Shown here in pieces: positions 52,985 to 62,470 of a stretch of DNA of 64,000 nt. Numbering within the stretch: position 1 is the stretch's first letter; every line of letters begins with the position of its first letter. Source of the stretch: SIG220 sp045615545 (GTDB lineage Bacteria > Bacillota_I > Bacilli_A > RFN20 > CAG-826); NCBI GenBank assembly GCA_045615545.1, contig JAZLFA010000067.1, positions 1 to 64,000 on the forward strand, in the 5' to 3' direction. The translations under genes were made by a program, and so were the position numbers. Below the pieces are notes generated by a model. It worked only from the letters and a program-made list of their open reading frames with translations. It ran no database searches and was not told the DNA's origin.

Positions 52985-55782
52985 TTGAAATACAACACTT
53001 ATCTAAAACATACGACTCTCGAAAAGTTCTTGATGATATTTGTTTAAAATTTCCAAGAACAGGACTAGTTGTAATATATGGTCCATCAGGATGCGGAAAA
53101 ACAACACTTTTTAATTGTATTGCCGGTCTACTTGATTTTGAGGGAAGTTTATCAATTGATGGGACCAATATCGAAATATTAGGTGAAAAAAGAAGAACCA
53201 TTTTAAGACTTAAAAATATTGGTTTTATCTTTCAAGATTTTAAACTTTTTAATAACGATACAGTTTATAACAATGTAGCCTTTCCTTTAGATGTTAATAA
53301 TGGATCTTCTCTATTTAAACGAAAAAGAAAAGTTAAAGATCTTTTGTCTTTGGTTGGGATATCAAATTTATCAAAAACACCAGTAAAAAATCTTTCAGGT
53401 GGGGAGAAACAAAGAGTGGCAATAGCTAGGTCAATAAGCAATGACCCAAAAATAATTTTAGCAGATGAACCAACAGGTGCTCTTGATGAGAAAAATGGTG
53501 AAATTATTATGGATTTGCTTAGGAAAATAAGTAAAAAGTCTTTAATAATTGTTGTTTCTCATAGTAGGGAGTTAACAGAAAAATATGCTGATGAAGTGAT
53601 AGAAATGAAAGACGGAAAAGTAATTAATCATTACTATAAACAACATGAGGAAAAACAGCCTAATCTCCCTCTTGTTATAAATGAATTCTCAAATAAGAAA
53701 CCTGGCTTACCAACTGGCTTTTTACTTAAACATACTATAGGTGCGATAAAAGAAAGAAAATGGCGAACATTATTTTGTAACTTTGCTACATCGTTAGGGC
53801 TTATAGGTGTTGGTTTAGCTATTACTCTATCTTCGAGTATTTCTAACAATATAAAAGAAGCTTACACAAATATGATTGGTGATTCAAAAGTTGTAGTATC
53901 GAGTAAAGATGAAATGAATAAGCAAATTACTTTTGAAGGTGGATCATATATTGAGGCGATTGAAGTTTCTAAAAAGTATTCTGAATATATTGTTGATGTG
54001 GGTGCTATTTATAAGACTGATTTTGACCAACATTTCAAGACTTCGAATGATTTCTTTTTAGCTTCAAATGGCAGGATAGCATATTTAGATAAATTTAGTG
54101 CTGACCAAATAAACGAATTTAAGTGGTTAGATAATGTAAATATAGATGTATATCCATTTTTTCCTAAATATTTAAACGATGATGAGATAATTTTGGGTTT
54201 AAATTTATCGCAGATTCAATCAATATGTTTTTCGCTTCAGATAATTAGGACTGTAGAGTCATTGTCTGATTATTTGTTAACTAACGATATCTATATTGTT
54301 TTTGAAGGTGAAAATTACGATTGGGGTTATGAAGATGAACAAATGTTTTTGCTTAAGGGTTTTACTTTAGAAATTGATCCCTGTATTTATTCATATAATC
54401 ATCTTTGGAACGAGTTCGTATTTGAAAACCAAATGCGTTTCACCTCCTCAACCTCATTGTACCGTCAAGAAAAGTTGCCTTGGACTTTAAAGAAATTATT
54501 TTATTTTCAACTAAAAGGTGATGTTGATGAATTATTATCTTTAATCCATCATGATATCAACTTTGAAGAATATATTTTCGAAATAGCTGATAGAAATTAT
54601 TTTCCAAATACTTATGATTATGACTTTGATTATGTGATGGCGGACAAGTTAATTTTTTATCTCAATCCCGGTGTCGGAATTAACCCAAAAGTATCTGACT
54701 ACATAATTGAAGCGAATGAAAATATTACAAATCCACTGTTTGGTACATCGGGTTCATATTTCATTATGCCAAGCGCTCTAATGATGGGGTTTTCAAACTA
54801 TTTATACTTATCTTTTGATGAGGAATTATTATTTCAAAATGTTGATGTTTATAGCACATTAACTTATGAAGAAAATATTGCAGTTGTTCCCCCAAGAGAA
54901 ATAGCGATTGGACATTATTCAAAATCATTACAAAATGGAGTTAATTTTATCCCTATTGATAATTTAAATTATTCTTTTGATTCCTATGATAATATCTATG
55001 TTTCGCAAGGATTTTTAGATCAAATCGGTTATATTTCTAATCCAATAGATGCGCATTTATATTTGGCATATCAAGTAAAAGAAACGCAATATGGATCGAA
55101 TAATTTTGTGCGTGAATATTCTTATCATTCCGTAGTGATTAAAGGTGTTATTAATTCACCTAAAATTGCTATATACCAAAATAGTGATTGGTTACTAACT
55201 TTCTTTCAAACTAGATTTGGTATTTCAGCATTTAATCTACTTGTTTCATCTATTGCTTTTGATGTTTCAGATAGAAATAGAGTTGATGACATTGTTTTAT
55301 CGTTAAAAAGAGATTTTCCTGAATACGAAATATGTAATCCAATGTTAAGTATTAACCAAAGTGTTGACGATGTTTGTAATAAACTTGAATTAGCAGTTTC
55401 TTTATTTTCGGTAATAGCAACGATTGTATCAACCATATTGCTAGCAGTATGTAATTATCTTCATATTTTAGAAATGAAGCAAGACATTGGATTAGCGCGG
55501 TGTATAGGAATTGATAAAATTGAATCGATTAAATTCTTACTAACACATAGTGTTATTATGTGCTTGATTTCATTTATATTATCAACCTTTGAGATATTGT
55601 TGATTTCAATTGTGACTTCTTCGTCTATTGCAACAGCATTGAACTCATCTTTTAATTTTACTTTTGAACCGTTTAGTTTATTGGCGATGTTTGCCCTAGC
55701 TTTTTTCCTCTCGATTATCACATGCATCATCGTAGCAATTCCATTTTTAAAAATGACTCCTCTAGAAGAATTAAAACATTAA
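52981..55782 (+). CDS. ABC transporter, fused ATPase and FtsX-type permease, long ectodomain
   Basis: 933 residues. ATPase: GPSGCGKTT (34-42), NLSGGEKQR, IILADEPTGALD. Membrane helix near 265-285, then an extracellular part of about 500 residues, much longer than its partner's, rich in Tyr/Asp/Asn, and three C-terminal FtsX helices (VIATIVSTILLAVCN, ...). No SD-free anomaly: GGAG lies before the start. Likely the larger half of an exporter or mechanotransmission pump. Confidence 0.87.
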   Translation: MIEIQHLSKTYDSRKVLDDICLKFPRTGLVVIYGPSGCGKTTLFNCIAGLLDFEGSLSIDGTNIEILGEKRRTILRLKNIGFIFQDFKLFNNDTVYNNVAFPLDVNNGSSLFKRKRKVKDLLSLVGISNLSKTPVKNLSGGEKQRVAIARSISNDPKIILADEPTGALDEKNGEIIMDLLRKISKKSLIIVVSHSRELTEKYADEVIEMKDGKVINHYYKQHEEKQPNLPLVINEFSNKKPGLPTGFLLKHTIGAIKERKWRTLFCNFATSLGLIGVGLAITLSSSISNNIKEAYTNMIGDSKVVVSSKDEMNKQITFEGGSYIEAIEVSKKYSEYIVDVGAIYKTDFDQHFKTSNDFFLASNGRIAYLDKFSADQINEFKWLDNVNIDVYPFFPKYLNDDEIILGLNLSQIQSICFSLQIIRTVESLSDYLLTNDIYIVFEGENYDWGYEDEQMFLLKGFTLEIDPCIYSYNHLWNEFVFENQMRFTSSTSLYRQEKLPWTLKKLFYFQLKGDVDELLSLIHHDINFEEYIFEIADRNYFPNTYDYDFDYVMADKLIFYLNPGVGINPKVSDYIIEANENITNPLFGTSGSYFIMPSALMMGFSNYLYLSFDEELLFQNVDVYSTLTYEENIAVVPPREIAIGHYSKSLQNGVNFIPIDNLNYSFDSYDNIYVSQGFLDQIGYISNPIDAHLYLAYQVKETQYGSNNFVREYSYHSVVIKGVINSPKIAIYQNSDWLLTFFQTRFGISAFNLLVSSIAFDVSDRNRVDDIVLSLKRDFPEYEICNPMLSINQSVDDVCNKLELAVSLFSVIATIVSTILLAVCNYLHILEMKQDIGLARCIGIDKIESIKFLLTHSVIMCLISFILSTFEILLISIVTSSSIATALNSSFNFTFEPFSLLAMFALAFFLSIITCIIVAIPFLKMTPLEELKH

Positions 55783-55839
55783 GTATTGTTTAATCATATT
55801 AAAACCAATATAATATGTTGGTTGAAGTGAGGTAGTGTC

Positions 55840-56952
55840 ATGGGATTAAAAGCAGGTATCGTTGGTCTTCCAAATGTTGGTAAATCTACTTTATTTAATG
55901 CGATTACAAATTCACACGTCGAAGCCGCTAATTATCCTTTTGCAACAATTAATCCTAATACTGGCGTAGTTAATGTTCCTGATGAGAGACTAGATTTTTT
56001 ATCTAACCTTTTTAAACCTGAACGCACAATTCCTGCTACTGTAGAATTTTATGATATTGCTGGTTTAGTCAGGGGCGCTAGTAAAGGCGAAGGTTTAGGA
56101 AACCAATTTTTAGCGCATATTAGAGAATGTGACGCTATCGTCGAAGTTGTTAGATGTTTTGAAAACGCTGACATCATTCACGTCGAGGGCGGTGTTGATC
56201 CGATTAGAGATATTGAAGTTATTAACCTTGAATTAGTGATGGCTGATTTAGATACAGTTGTTAATCGTATAGGTAAAATTGAAAATAAAGCCCGTATCCT
56301 TAAGGATAAAGAATCGGTTTCCGAAATGAACACGCTTCTTCCTATTAAAGAAGCTCTTGAACATGGCAAAGCCGCAAGAACAGTAAGTTTAACCGAAGAA
56401 CAAGAGCTTATTTGTGGCAATTATCATTTGCTCACAAAGAAACCAATTATTTATGTTGCCAATGTTAGTGAAGCTGACTTGAATAATTTAAATGGCTCTG
56501 CTCACTTTAATAATGTTGTTGAATACGCTAAAAAAGAAGGCAGTGAAGTAATTCCTGTTTCATGCGAGATTGAAAGCGAATTGTCTGAATTAACAAAAGA
56601 AGAAAGAACCGAATACTTAACAGAACTTGGTGTTACAGAAAGTGGTTTAACCAAGGTTATCAAGGCGACATATAAATTGCTTAATCTATCAACATTTTTC
56701 ACTGTTGGTCCTGATGAATGTCGTGCTTGGACATTTATTAATGGCATGAGCGCACCTAACTGCGCAGGTATTATCCATACAGATTTTGAACGTGGATTTA
56801 TATGTGCCGAAGTATATTCTTATTCTTCCATAAAAGAATTGGGTAGTGAATTAGCTGTTAAAGAAGCAGGAAAATTAAGAACTGAAGGAAAAGGTTATAT
56901 TCCTAAAGATGGGGATATTATGTTCTTCAAATTTAATGTAACAAAGAAGTAA
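55840..56952 (+). CDS. ychF: Redox-regulated ATPase YchF
   Basis: 370 residues. GLPNVGKSTLFNA, NYPFATINPN, YDIAGLVRGASKGEGLGNQFL, NVSE in place of NKxD (ATP rather than GTP specificity), C-terminal TGS domain (FTVGPDECRAW, DIMFFKFNV). TATAAT at about 55809 and GAGG precede the start. Ends 2 bp before ispF. Confidence 0.96.
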   Translation: MGLKAGIVGLPNVGKSTLFNAITNSHVEAANYPFATINPNTGVVNVPDERLDFLSNLFKPERTIPATVEFYDIAGLVRGASKGEGLGNQFLAHIRECDAIVEVVRCFENADIIHVEGGVDPIRDIEVINLELVMADLDTVVNRIGKIENKARILKDKESVSEMNTLLPIKEALEHGKAARTVSLTEEQELICGNYHLLTKKPIIYVANVSEADLNNLNGSAHFNNVVEYAKKEGSEVIPVSCEIESELSELTKEERTEYLTELGVTESGLTKVIKATYKLLNLSTFFTVGPDECRAWTFINGMSAPNCAGIIHTDFERGFICAEVYSYSSIKELGSELAVKEAGKLRTEGKGYIPKDGDIMFFKFNVTKK

Positions 56953-56954
56953 TT

Positions 56955-57431
56955 ATGTTTAGAGTTGGTTTTAGTAAAGATATTCATAAATTGGTGCCTG
57001 GCCGTAAATTAATTTTGGCCGGTGTTATTATTCCTTTTGATAAAGGTGAATTGGCCCATTCTGATGGCGATGTTGTTTATCACGCAGTCGGAGAATCAAT
57101 TTTAGGCGCTCTGGCTTTGGGGGATTTAGGAAAACATTTTCCTGATACTGATCCAAAGTATAAAGATATTAATAGTTTACTATTAATAAAAGAAATTGTT
57201 TCGATGATGAAAAAAGAAGGATATGTTGTTAATAACATTGATGTCTTTATTTCTTTAGAAAAACCAAAACTAAAAGATTACATCGAACAAATGAGAATTA
57301 ATCTCTCATTATTGCTCGAAGTTGATATTAAGAATGTTTCGATTAAAGCTGGAACAAATGAAGGCATGGGTCCAGTTGGCACATTAGAGGCCGTTGAAGC
57401 ATATTCTTATGTATCTTTAATCAAAAATTAA
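56955..57431 (+). CDS. ispF: 2-C-methyl-D-erythritol 2,4-cyclodiphosphate synthase
   Basis: 158 residues. Metal ligands in SKDIHKL and AHSDGDVVYHAVGES, FPDTDPKYK, KAGTNEGMGPVG. MEP-pathway step to isoprenoid precursors, which MiaA and undecaprenyl synthesis need. No other MEP gene is in the window. Confidence 0.95.
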   Translation: MFRVGFSKDIHKLVPGRKLILAGVIIPFDKGELAHSDGDVVYHAVGESILGALALGDLGKHFPDTDPKYKDINSLLLIKEIVSMMKKEGYVVNNIDVFISLEKPKLKDYIEQMRINLSLLLEVDIKNVSIKAGTNEGMGPVGTLEAVEAYSYVSLIKN

Positions 57432-57437
57432 TATAAT
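57432..57437 (+). promoter_or_regulatory. -10 box of argS, leaderless start
   Basis: TATAAT, ending 8 nt before ATG 57446. No Shine-Dalgarno sequence in between. No clear -35 and no T-box leader. Confidence 0.5.
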
Positions 57438-57445
57438 TAAAGCCT

Positions 57446-59065
57446 ATGGATAATGTTGAAATTTTAAAACTTAATATTGTAGAAGCCTTTAGTAAACTAG
57501 GGGTCGAACTTTCTATTGATCAAATTGTAATAGAAAAAAGTAAGGATCCTGCCCATGGAGACTATGCGACTAATGCCGTAATGAAATTTTCTCGTTTAGT
57601 TGGGAGAAATCCAATTGAAACCGCAAAATCTCTTATCGAAGTGTTGAAGAGTGATGTAGTTTCTAAAGTGGAAATTGCTGGGCCTGGTTTTATCAACTTC
57701 TTTATGAAGGAAGATAGCCTTCAATCAATTGTTAGCAAAATTATTAATGAAAAAGATGACTATGGTCGCGGAGAAAACAAAAAGATAAAAATCGATTTAG
57801 AATTTGTTTCCGCTAACCCAACTGGTGATTTACACGTTGGACACGCTAGAGGTGCCGCTATCGGAGATTCATTGTGTCGTATTTTATCTTTTGCTGGTTA
57901 TGATGTTGATCGTGAATATTATATAAACGATGCAGGTAATCAAATCTACAATTTGGCCTTATCTATTCAAGCAAGGTACCGTGAAATTTTAGGTCTTGAT
58001 TTTGTTCTTCCAGAAGATGGTTATCATGGTAAGGATATCATTGAAATCGCACAATCAATTGTTGACGAAATTGGTGATAAAGGATTAACAATGGACGATC
58101 CAATTTCATACTTTAAAAATGTTGGTATACAAAAAGAAATGAATAAAATTAAGGCAGTTTTGCATGATTTTAACGTTGAATTTGATATATATACAAGCGA
58201 ATTGGTTGTAAGAAGTAATAACGCTGTTGAGAAAGAAATTGCTTTCTTAGATAAACACATCGAACATAAAGATGGTGCTTTAGTTTTAAAGACAACTAAC
58301 TTTCTTGATGATAAAGATAGAGTCATTGTTAAAAGTAATGGTGAATATACATACTTCTTGCCTGATATCGTTTATCATGTAAATAAACTCTCTCGTGGAT
58401 ATGATCGTCTTATTGATTTATTTGGTGCAGATCACCATGGTTATATCAATCGTATGAAGAGTGCTCTTATGATGCACGGTTATAATAGTGATGTTTTAGA
58501 TATTGAGTTAATCCAAATGGTTAGATTTATTCAAAATGGTGTCGAAAAGAAAGCTAGTAAACGTGCTGGTGACGCCTATACTGTAAGAGAATTAATTGAA
58601 GATGTCGGAACTGATGCAGCAAGATATTTCTTTGCTATGAGAGCTCCTTCAAGCCATCAAGATTTTGATTTAACTCTTGCTGTTGAACAAAGTTCTAACA
58701 ACCCTGTCTATTATTCACAATATGCTCACGCAAGGCTTTGCTCTTTGTTAACTTTAGGAGAAGAAATTGGAATCGATGCCAATTGCCCATTGTTAACAAC
58801 AGAAAAAGAAAAAGCTATTTTAAAACAATTAGCTTCTTTCCCTCAAATTGTTGATAGTAGTGCTAAAGAATTAGCACCTTATCATATTACCAACTATGTG
58901 CATGATTTAGCTGAATTGGTTCATGCTTGGTATAACGAATCAAAGATTGTTGATAAAGATAATATCGAGCTTTCTAGATCTCGTCTCGCTTTATGTGAAG
59001 CGACAAAACAAGTTATTAAAAACGCTCTCAGTCTAGTGGGCGTTAGTGCCCCTATACGTATGTAG
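57446..59065 (+). CDS. argS: Arginyl-tRNA synthetase
   Basis: 539 residues. Class Ia: ANPTGDLHVGHARGAAIGD contains the HIGH-type HVGH, KKASKRAGD the KMSKS-like loop; N-terminal additional domain and C-terminal anticodon-binding DALR domain (HARLCSLL). argS-rpoE order as in B. subtilis. Confidence 0.96.
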   Translation: MDNVEILKLNIVEAFSKLGVELSIDQIVIEKSKDPAHGDYATNAVMKFSRLVGRNPIETAKSLIEVLKSDVVSKVEIAGPGFINFFMKEDSLQSIVSKIINEKDDYGRGENKKIKIDLEFVSANPTGDLHVGHARGAAIGDSLCRILSFAGYDVDREYYINDAGNQIYNLALSIQARYREILGLDFVLPEDGYHGKDIIEIAQSIVDEIGDKGLTMDDPISYFKNVGIQKEMNKIKAVLHDFNVEFDIYTSELVVRSNNAVEKEIAFLDKHIEHKDGALVLKTTNFLDDKDRVIVKSNGEYTYFLPDIVYHVNKLSRGYDRLIDLFGADHHGYINRMKSALMMHGYNSDVLDIELIQMVRFIQNGVEKKASKRAGDAYTVRELIEDVGTDAARYFFAMRAPSSHQDFDLTLAVEQSSNNPVYYSQYAHARLCSLLTLGEEIGIDANCPLLTTEKEKAILKQLASFPQIVDSSAKELAPYHITNYVHDLAELVHAWYNESKIVDKDNIELSRSRLALCEATKQVIKNALSLVGVSAPIRM

Positions 59066-59081
59066 GGCAAAGGAGAATATT

Positions 59082-59495
59082 ATGACTGAAAAAACTTTTT
59101 TAGAAATCGCGTATGATTTCGTATCAAACTCATCTAAACCAGTTTCATTCAAAGAAATTTGGGAAACAGTTGTTAGTGAAAAAGGATTAGATGAATCTGT
59201 TGCCAATTCAAAAGTTGGTCAATTCTACACAACATTGATGCTTGATGGTAGATTTGTTACTCTTGGCGAAAATATGTGGGACTTAAGATCACGTCACACA
59301 TTTGACAAAGTTCATATTGATATGAAAGATGTTTATAGCGATGTTGAAACAACTGATGAAGATGTTGAAGAAGCTATGGAACAAAAAGAATACGAAGAAG
59401 CTTATCAAGAAAAGGTTGTTGATAGCAAAGACTTCGGTGAAGAACCTGATGTTGGTGAAGAAACAACATCTCCTGATAATAGCGATAATTATTAA
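59082..59495 (+). CDS. rpoE: RNA polymerase delta subunit
   Basis: 137 residues from ATG 59082 (AAAGGAG upstream); the upstream ATG 59046 overlaps argS. N-terminal HARE-HTH fold (FLEIAYDFVSNS, SFKEIWETVV, LDGRFVTLGENMWDLR) and a strongly acidic tail from about residue 85. Delta speeds RNAP recycling in Firmicutes. Confidence 0.93.
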   Translation: MTEKTFLEIAYDFVSNSSKPVSFKEIWETVVSEKGLDESVANSKVGQFYTTLMLDGRFVTLGENMWDLRSRHTFDKVHIDMKDVYSDVETTDEDVEEAMEQKEYEEAYQEKVVDSKDFGEEPDVGEETTSPDNSDNY

Positions 59496-59518
59496 TTGAG
59501 ATAGGATAACCTACTTTT

Positions 59519-60295
59519 ATGTGGGAAAAAGAATTAGAAGCAGCGATTACAGCAGGATTATTAGCCAAAGACAAGGTATTGGAAATATACAATACAAACT
59601 TTTCTGTTGAAATTAAAGATGATTTATCTCCTGTAACTCTCGCTGATAAAAGTTCTGATAAAATCATTATCGATTATTTGACGAATCTTTTTCCTGATTA
59701 CGCTTTTTTAACAGAAGAAAGTCCAGACGATTTTTCAAGATTAAACAAGGATTTTGTTTGGATTATTGATCCTTTAGATGGAACAAAAGATTTCGTTGCT
59801 AAAGATGATGAATTCACAATCAATATTGCTTTATGCCACAAACATGAAATTGTTGTAGGTGTAATAATTATTCCTGTAACTGGCGATATTTATTATGCGA
59901 CAAAGGATGGCGGGTCATATCATCGTTTGGGGAATGTAGAACAACAAATTCATGTTAATGATAAAGTAACAAACTTAACCTGCTTTACATCCGTTTTCCA
60001 TATGAATGATAAAGAGAAAAGTATGATTGAAAAACATGCCGGTGTAATAAGGAAATGTGAAAAATTAGGCTCCTCTATTAAGATGTGCTACATCGCGGAA
60101 GGTAAAGGCGAAATATCTTATCGCATGTCTCCAAACACTAAAGAATGGGATACAGCACCAGGACAATTAATATTAGAAGAAGCCGGTGGAGTATTGGTGG
60201 AACCAAACGGCAAACGAATAACTTATAATCGAAAAGATGTATATAATCGTAATGGTTATATAATTGCCAATAGAATAGAAAACATACTGATATAA
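59519..60295 (+). CDS. Inositol monophosphatase/CysQ-family phosphatase
   Basis: 258 residues. Mg/Li-dependent phosphatase motifs: TEES (metal Glu), WIIDPLDGTKDF, and EWDTAPGQLILEEAGG. DGTKDF favours 3'(2'),5'-bisphosphate nucleotidase (CysQ) over a true inositol phosphatase. A TAGGAT box ends 11 nt before the ATG, with no ribosome site. Confidence 0.88.
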   Translation: MWEKELEAAITAGLLAKDKVLEIYNTNFSVEIKDDLSPVTLADKSSDKIIIDYLTNLFPDYAFLTEESPDDFSRLNKDFVWIIDPLDGTKDFVAKDDEFTINIALCHKHEIVVGVIIIPVTGDIYYATKDGGSYHRLGNVEQQIHVNDKVTNLTCFTSVFHMNDKEKSMIEKHAGVIRKCEKLGSSIKMCYIAEGKGEISYRMSPNTKEWDTAPGQLILEEAGGVLVEPNGKRITYNRKDVYNRNGYIIANRIENILI

Positions 60296-60299
60296 AAAA

Positions 60300-60320
60300 T
60301 GCTTCCATTTTGGAAGCTTT
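60300..60320. terminator. Bidirectional terminator
   Basis: GCTTCC (60301-60306) / GGAAGC with T5, and A6 on the other side. Serves the CysQ-like gene and, on the minus strand, the tRNA. Confidence 0.85.
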
Positions 60321-60324
60321 TTAA

Positions 60325-60399
60325 TGGCTGGGGTACCTGGGATCGAACCAGGGAATGTCGGAGTCAGAGGCCGATGCCTTACCGCTTGGCTATACCCCA
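60325..60399 (-). tRNA. tRNA-Gln (CTG)
   Basis: 75 nt with encoded CCA. Acceptor TGGGGTA/TACCCCA, T-arm CCTGG-TTCGATC-CCAGG, anticodon loop CTCTGAC, giving CTG. The top pair of the anticodon stem nearest the loop is C-T, a mismatch. It starts 4 nt after the nfu stop on the same strand, so it is likely processed from that transcript. Confidence 0.93.
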
Positions 60400-60403
60400 T
60401 TTA

Positions 60404-60649
60404 CTAATTGTGGGATTCACCTTCAGCTAATCTAACTTCTAAAACACCAGGGACTTCTTCCTGCAAAATTACTTCAACTAACTGTTTGATATCGTTATAG
60501 GCAAATGAACAGCCTTCACAAGCACCTTTCATTTTTACGTATACAATGCCATCTTTAAAAGATACAAATTCACAGTCTCCTCCATCTTTCTGTAAGAAGT
60601 GGCGAATTTTATCTAATGTTGCAATGATTTGTTGTTCAGTATTTTCCAT
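60404..60649 (-). CDS. NifU C-terminal domain protein (Nfu-type Fe-S carrier)
   Basis: 81 residues from ATG 60649. Nfu fold with the cluster motif MKGACEGCSFAYNDIK (CxxC) and the N-terminal DKIRHFLQKDGGDCEFV. Transfers [4Fe-4S] clusters made by Suf. The longer frame to 60679 is less family-like. The tRNA-Gln gene follows. Confidence 0.92.
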   Translation of the reverse strand: MENTEQQIIATLDKIRHFLQKDGGDCEFVSFKDGIVYVKMKGACEGCSFAYNDIKQLVEVILQEEVPGVLEVRLAEGESHN

Positions 60650-60713
60650 AGTTGCGAATATGATAATAGCACATTCCAAATAAAATGGTTATTGTTTTAC
60701 GAAAATATATTTA

Positions 60714-60759
60714 AAAAAGTAAAGACTCTATATAAATTATTAGAGCCTTTTTACTTTTT
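60714..60759. terminator. Terminator-like hairpin between divergent nfu and smpB
   Basis: AAAAAGTAAA-GACTCTA (60714-60730) pairs with TAGAGCC-TTTTTACTTTTT (60741-60759), about 15 bp with a small internal loop. No gene visible here needs it: both neighbours start, not end, at this gap. Confidence 0.6.
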
Positions 60760-60761
60760 AG

Positions 60762-60770
60762 TGATAGAAT
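60762..60770 (+). promoter_or_regulatory. Extended -10 promoter of smpB, leaderless start
   Basis: TGATAGAAT with -10 at 60765-60770; ATG 60778 follows 7 nt later with no ribosome site. Confidence 0.6.
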
Positions 60771-60777
60771 AAACGAG

Positions 60778-61227
60778 ATGAAAACAACAGGGATTAAGAT
60801 AATTGCCCAAAATAAAAAGGCCTCATTTAATTATTTTCTAAGTGATTTTACGGAATGTGGAATTGCTCTTTTGGGAACGGAAATTAAATCATTACGTAGT
60901 AAAGGAGCATCATTAATTGATGCATATGTGGTTATTCGTAACCAAGAGGCAGAAGTTGTCAATATGCACATCCCTGAATATGACAAAGGTAATTTATTTA
61001 ATCATGAACCTCTTAGAACAAGAAAGCTTTTATTACATAAAAAAGAAATTCGTTGGTTTTTAGCTCAAACAAAAACTGGTGGGTTTACAATTGTTCCAAC
61101 TAAGTTATATTTTTCTAAAGGAAAAGCAAAAATTGAAATTGCTTTAGCAAAAGGTAAAAAGAATTATGATAAACGCGAAACAATAAAAAAACGCGATCTT
61201 CAAAGGGAAATTGACAAAGGTTTCTAG
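60778..61227 (+). CDS. smpB: SsrA-binding protein SmpB
   Basis: 149 residues. FNYFLSDFTECGIALLGTEIKSLR, NMHIPEY, HEPLRTRKLLLHKKEI, C-terminal KRETIKKRDLQREI. Binds tmRNA to rescue stalled ribosomes. tmRNA is not in the window. Confidence 0.96.
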   Translation: MKTTGIKIIAQNKKASFNYFLSDFTECGIALLGTEIKSLRSKGASLIDAYVVIRNQEAEVVNMHIPEYDKGNLFNHEPLRTRKLLLHKKEIRWFLAQTKTGGFTIVPTKLYFSKGKAKIEIALAKGKKNYDKRETIKKRDLQREIDKGF

Positions 61228-61228
61228 T

Positions 61229-62470
61229 ATGAAATTCGAAGGATTGGATGCCAAAGGAAGAGAAAGTTATCAAAGGGATGATTTTGATGCGTTTTTAAAG
61301 TCTGTTAAGTTTTCTTTTAATTTGCCTGCTATTCATATTGCGGGCACAAATGGTAAAGGTAGTACAGCTATATATTTAGCTTCTATTTATCAAAAAGCTG
61401 GCTATAAAGTGGGATTATTTACTTCTCCTGCTTTAATTAAGAATAATGAAATGATTTCAATTAATTCAGTGAACATTACCGACGAGGAAGCAGAAGAAAT
61501 TATTGCCCCTGTTAAAGATAAAATAATTAAGTATAAACTTTCAGAATTTGAGATTGAAACATATATTGCTTTTACATATTTTCTAAAAGAAAAATGTGAT
61601 GTTTCTATCATAGAATGTGGAATGGGTGGCTTAATTGATGCAACAAATGTATTCACCCCTATTCTTTCAATTATTACATCTGTTTCATTAGAACATACTG
61701 ATTTTTTGGGTCATTCATTTAATGAGGTTGCAAATCACAAAGCTGGAATAATCAAAAAAGAAGTCCCGGTATTAATTGGAAAACTTAATGAAGAAAGTGA
61801 AATGACTATTTCAGAAGTTGCTGTTGCTAACAAAAGTAAACTATTTAAGACTAGGGAATTTAATCATATTAAAGTAACATCAAGTGGCATTGTTTTTTCT
61901 TATGCATTATTTAACGATATTAAACTTAACTCAAACGCTTATTACGAAGCTAAAAATGCGGCATTGGCATTAGAAGCCTCTTTAATACTTAAAGATAAAC
62001 TTCCTTACGATGAATCAATCATTAGTAACTGTTTTGTTGATACTAGAGTTCAAGCACGTTTAGAAGAGTTTAAGAAATGTTCTACCGTTGTTATTGATGG
62101 CGCTCATAATCCTGAAGCAATTGATGCTTTAGTTGATTCAATGTTTAAAAAATACCAAGGTATTCCTATTCATATTATTTTTGCTAATTTCATCGATAAA
62201 AATATGACAATTATGTTGCCTAAACTCTCGGTATTGTCTAAAGACTTAACATTAACAACTTTTGATAATCCTCGCGCAAGAAAGGAAGAAGATTATTTTA
62301 TCTTTTTAGATGACTTCCCATTTGAACAAGATTATAAGAAATTGATCAAAGAAAAAATGGCAATGTATCCAAATGACATTATCTTAGTAACTGGGTGTTT
62401 GGCTTTTGCAGGTATAGTTTCAGAACAATTTAAGAAAGGGGAATATGATGATGTTTGCCCCGCTTCTTAA
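61229..62470 (+). CDS. folC: Folylpolyglutamate synthase/dihydrofolate synthase FolC
   Basis: 413 residues from ATG 61229 (AAAGG upstream). Mur-ligase fold: IAGTNGKGSTAIYLASI (P-loop), ECGMGGLIDATNVF, LEHTDFLG, DGAHNPEA. Adds glutamates so that folate is retained. Overlaps folT by 26 bp, so uptake and trapping are coupled. No other folate synthesis gene here. Confidence 0.94.
   Translation: MKFEGLDAKGRESYQRDDFDAFLKSVKFSFNLPAIHIAGTNGKGSTAIYLASIYQKAGYKVGLFTSPALIKNNEMISINSVNITDEEAEEIIAPVKDKIIKYKLSEFEIETYIAFTYFLKEKCDVSIIECGMGGLIDATNVFTPILSIITSVSLEHTDFLGHSFNEVANHKAGIIKKEVPVLIGKLNEESEMTISEVAVANKSKLFKTREFNHIKVTSSGIVFSYALFNDIKLNSNAYYEAKNAALALEASLILKDKLPYDESIISNCFVDTRVQARLEEFKKCSTVVIDGAHNPEAIDALVDSMFKKYQGIPIHIIFANFIDKNMTIMLPKLSVLSKDLTLTTFDNPRARKEEDYFIFLDDFPFEQDYKKLIKEKMAMYPNDIILVTGCLAFAGIVSEQFKKGEYDDVCPAS

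Noticed and set aside
57432..57445. T-box leader for argS
   Set aside because: The promoter is 8 nt from the start codon, leaving no room for a leader.
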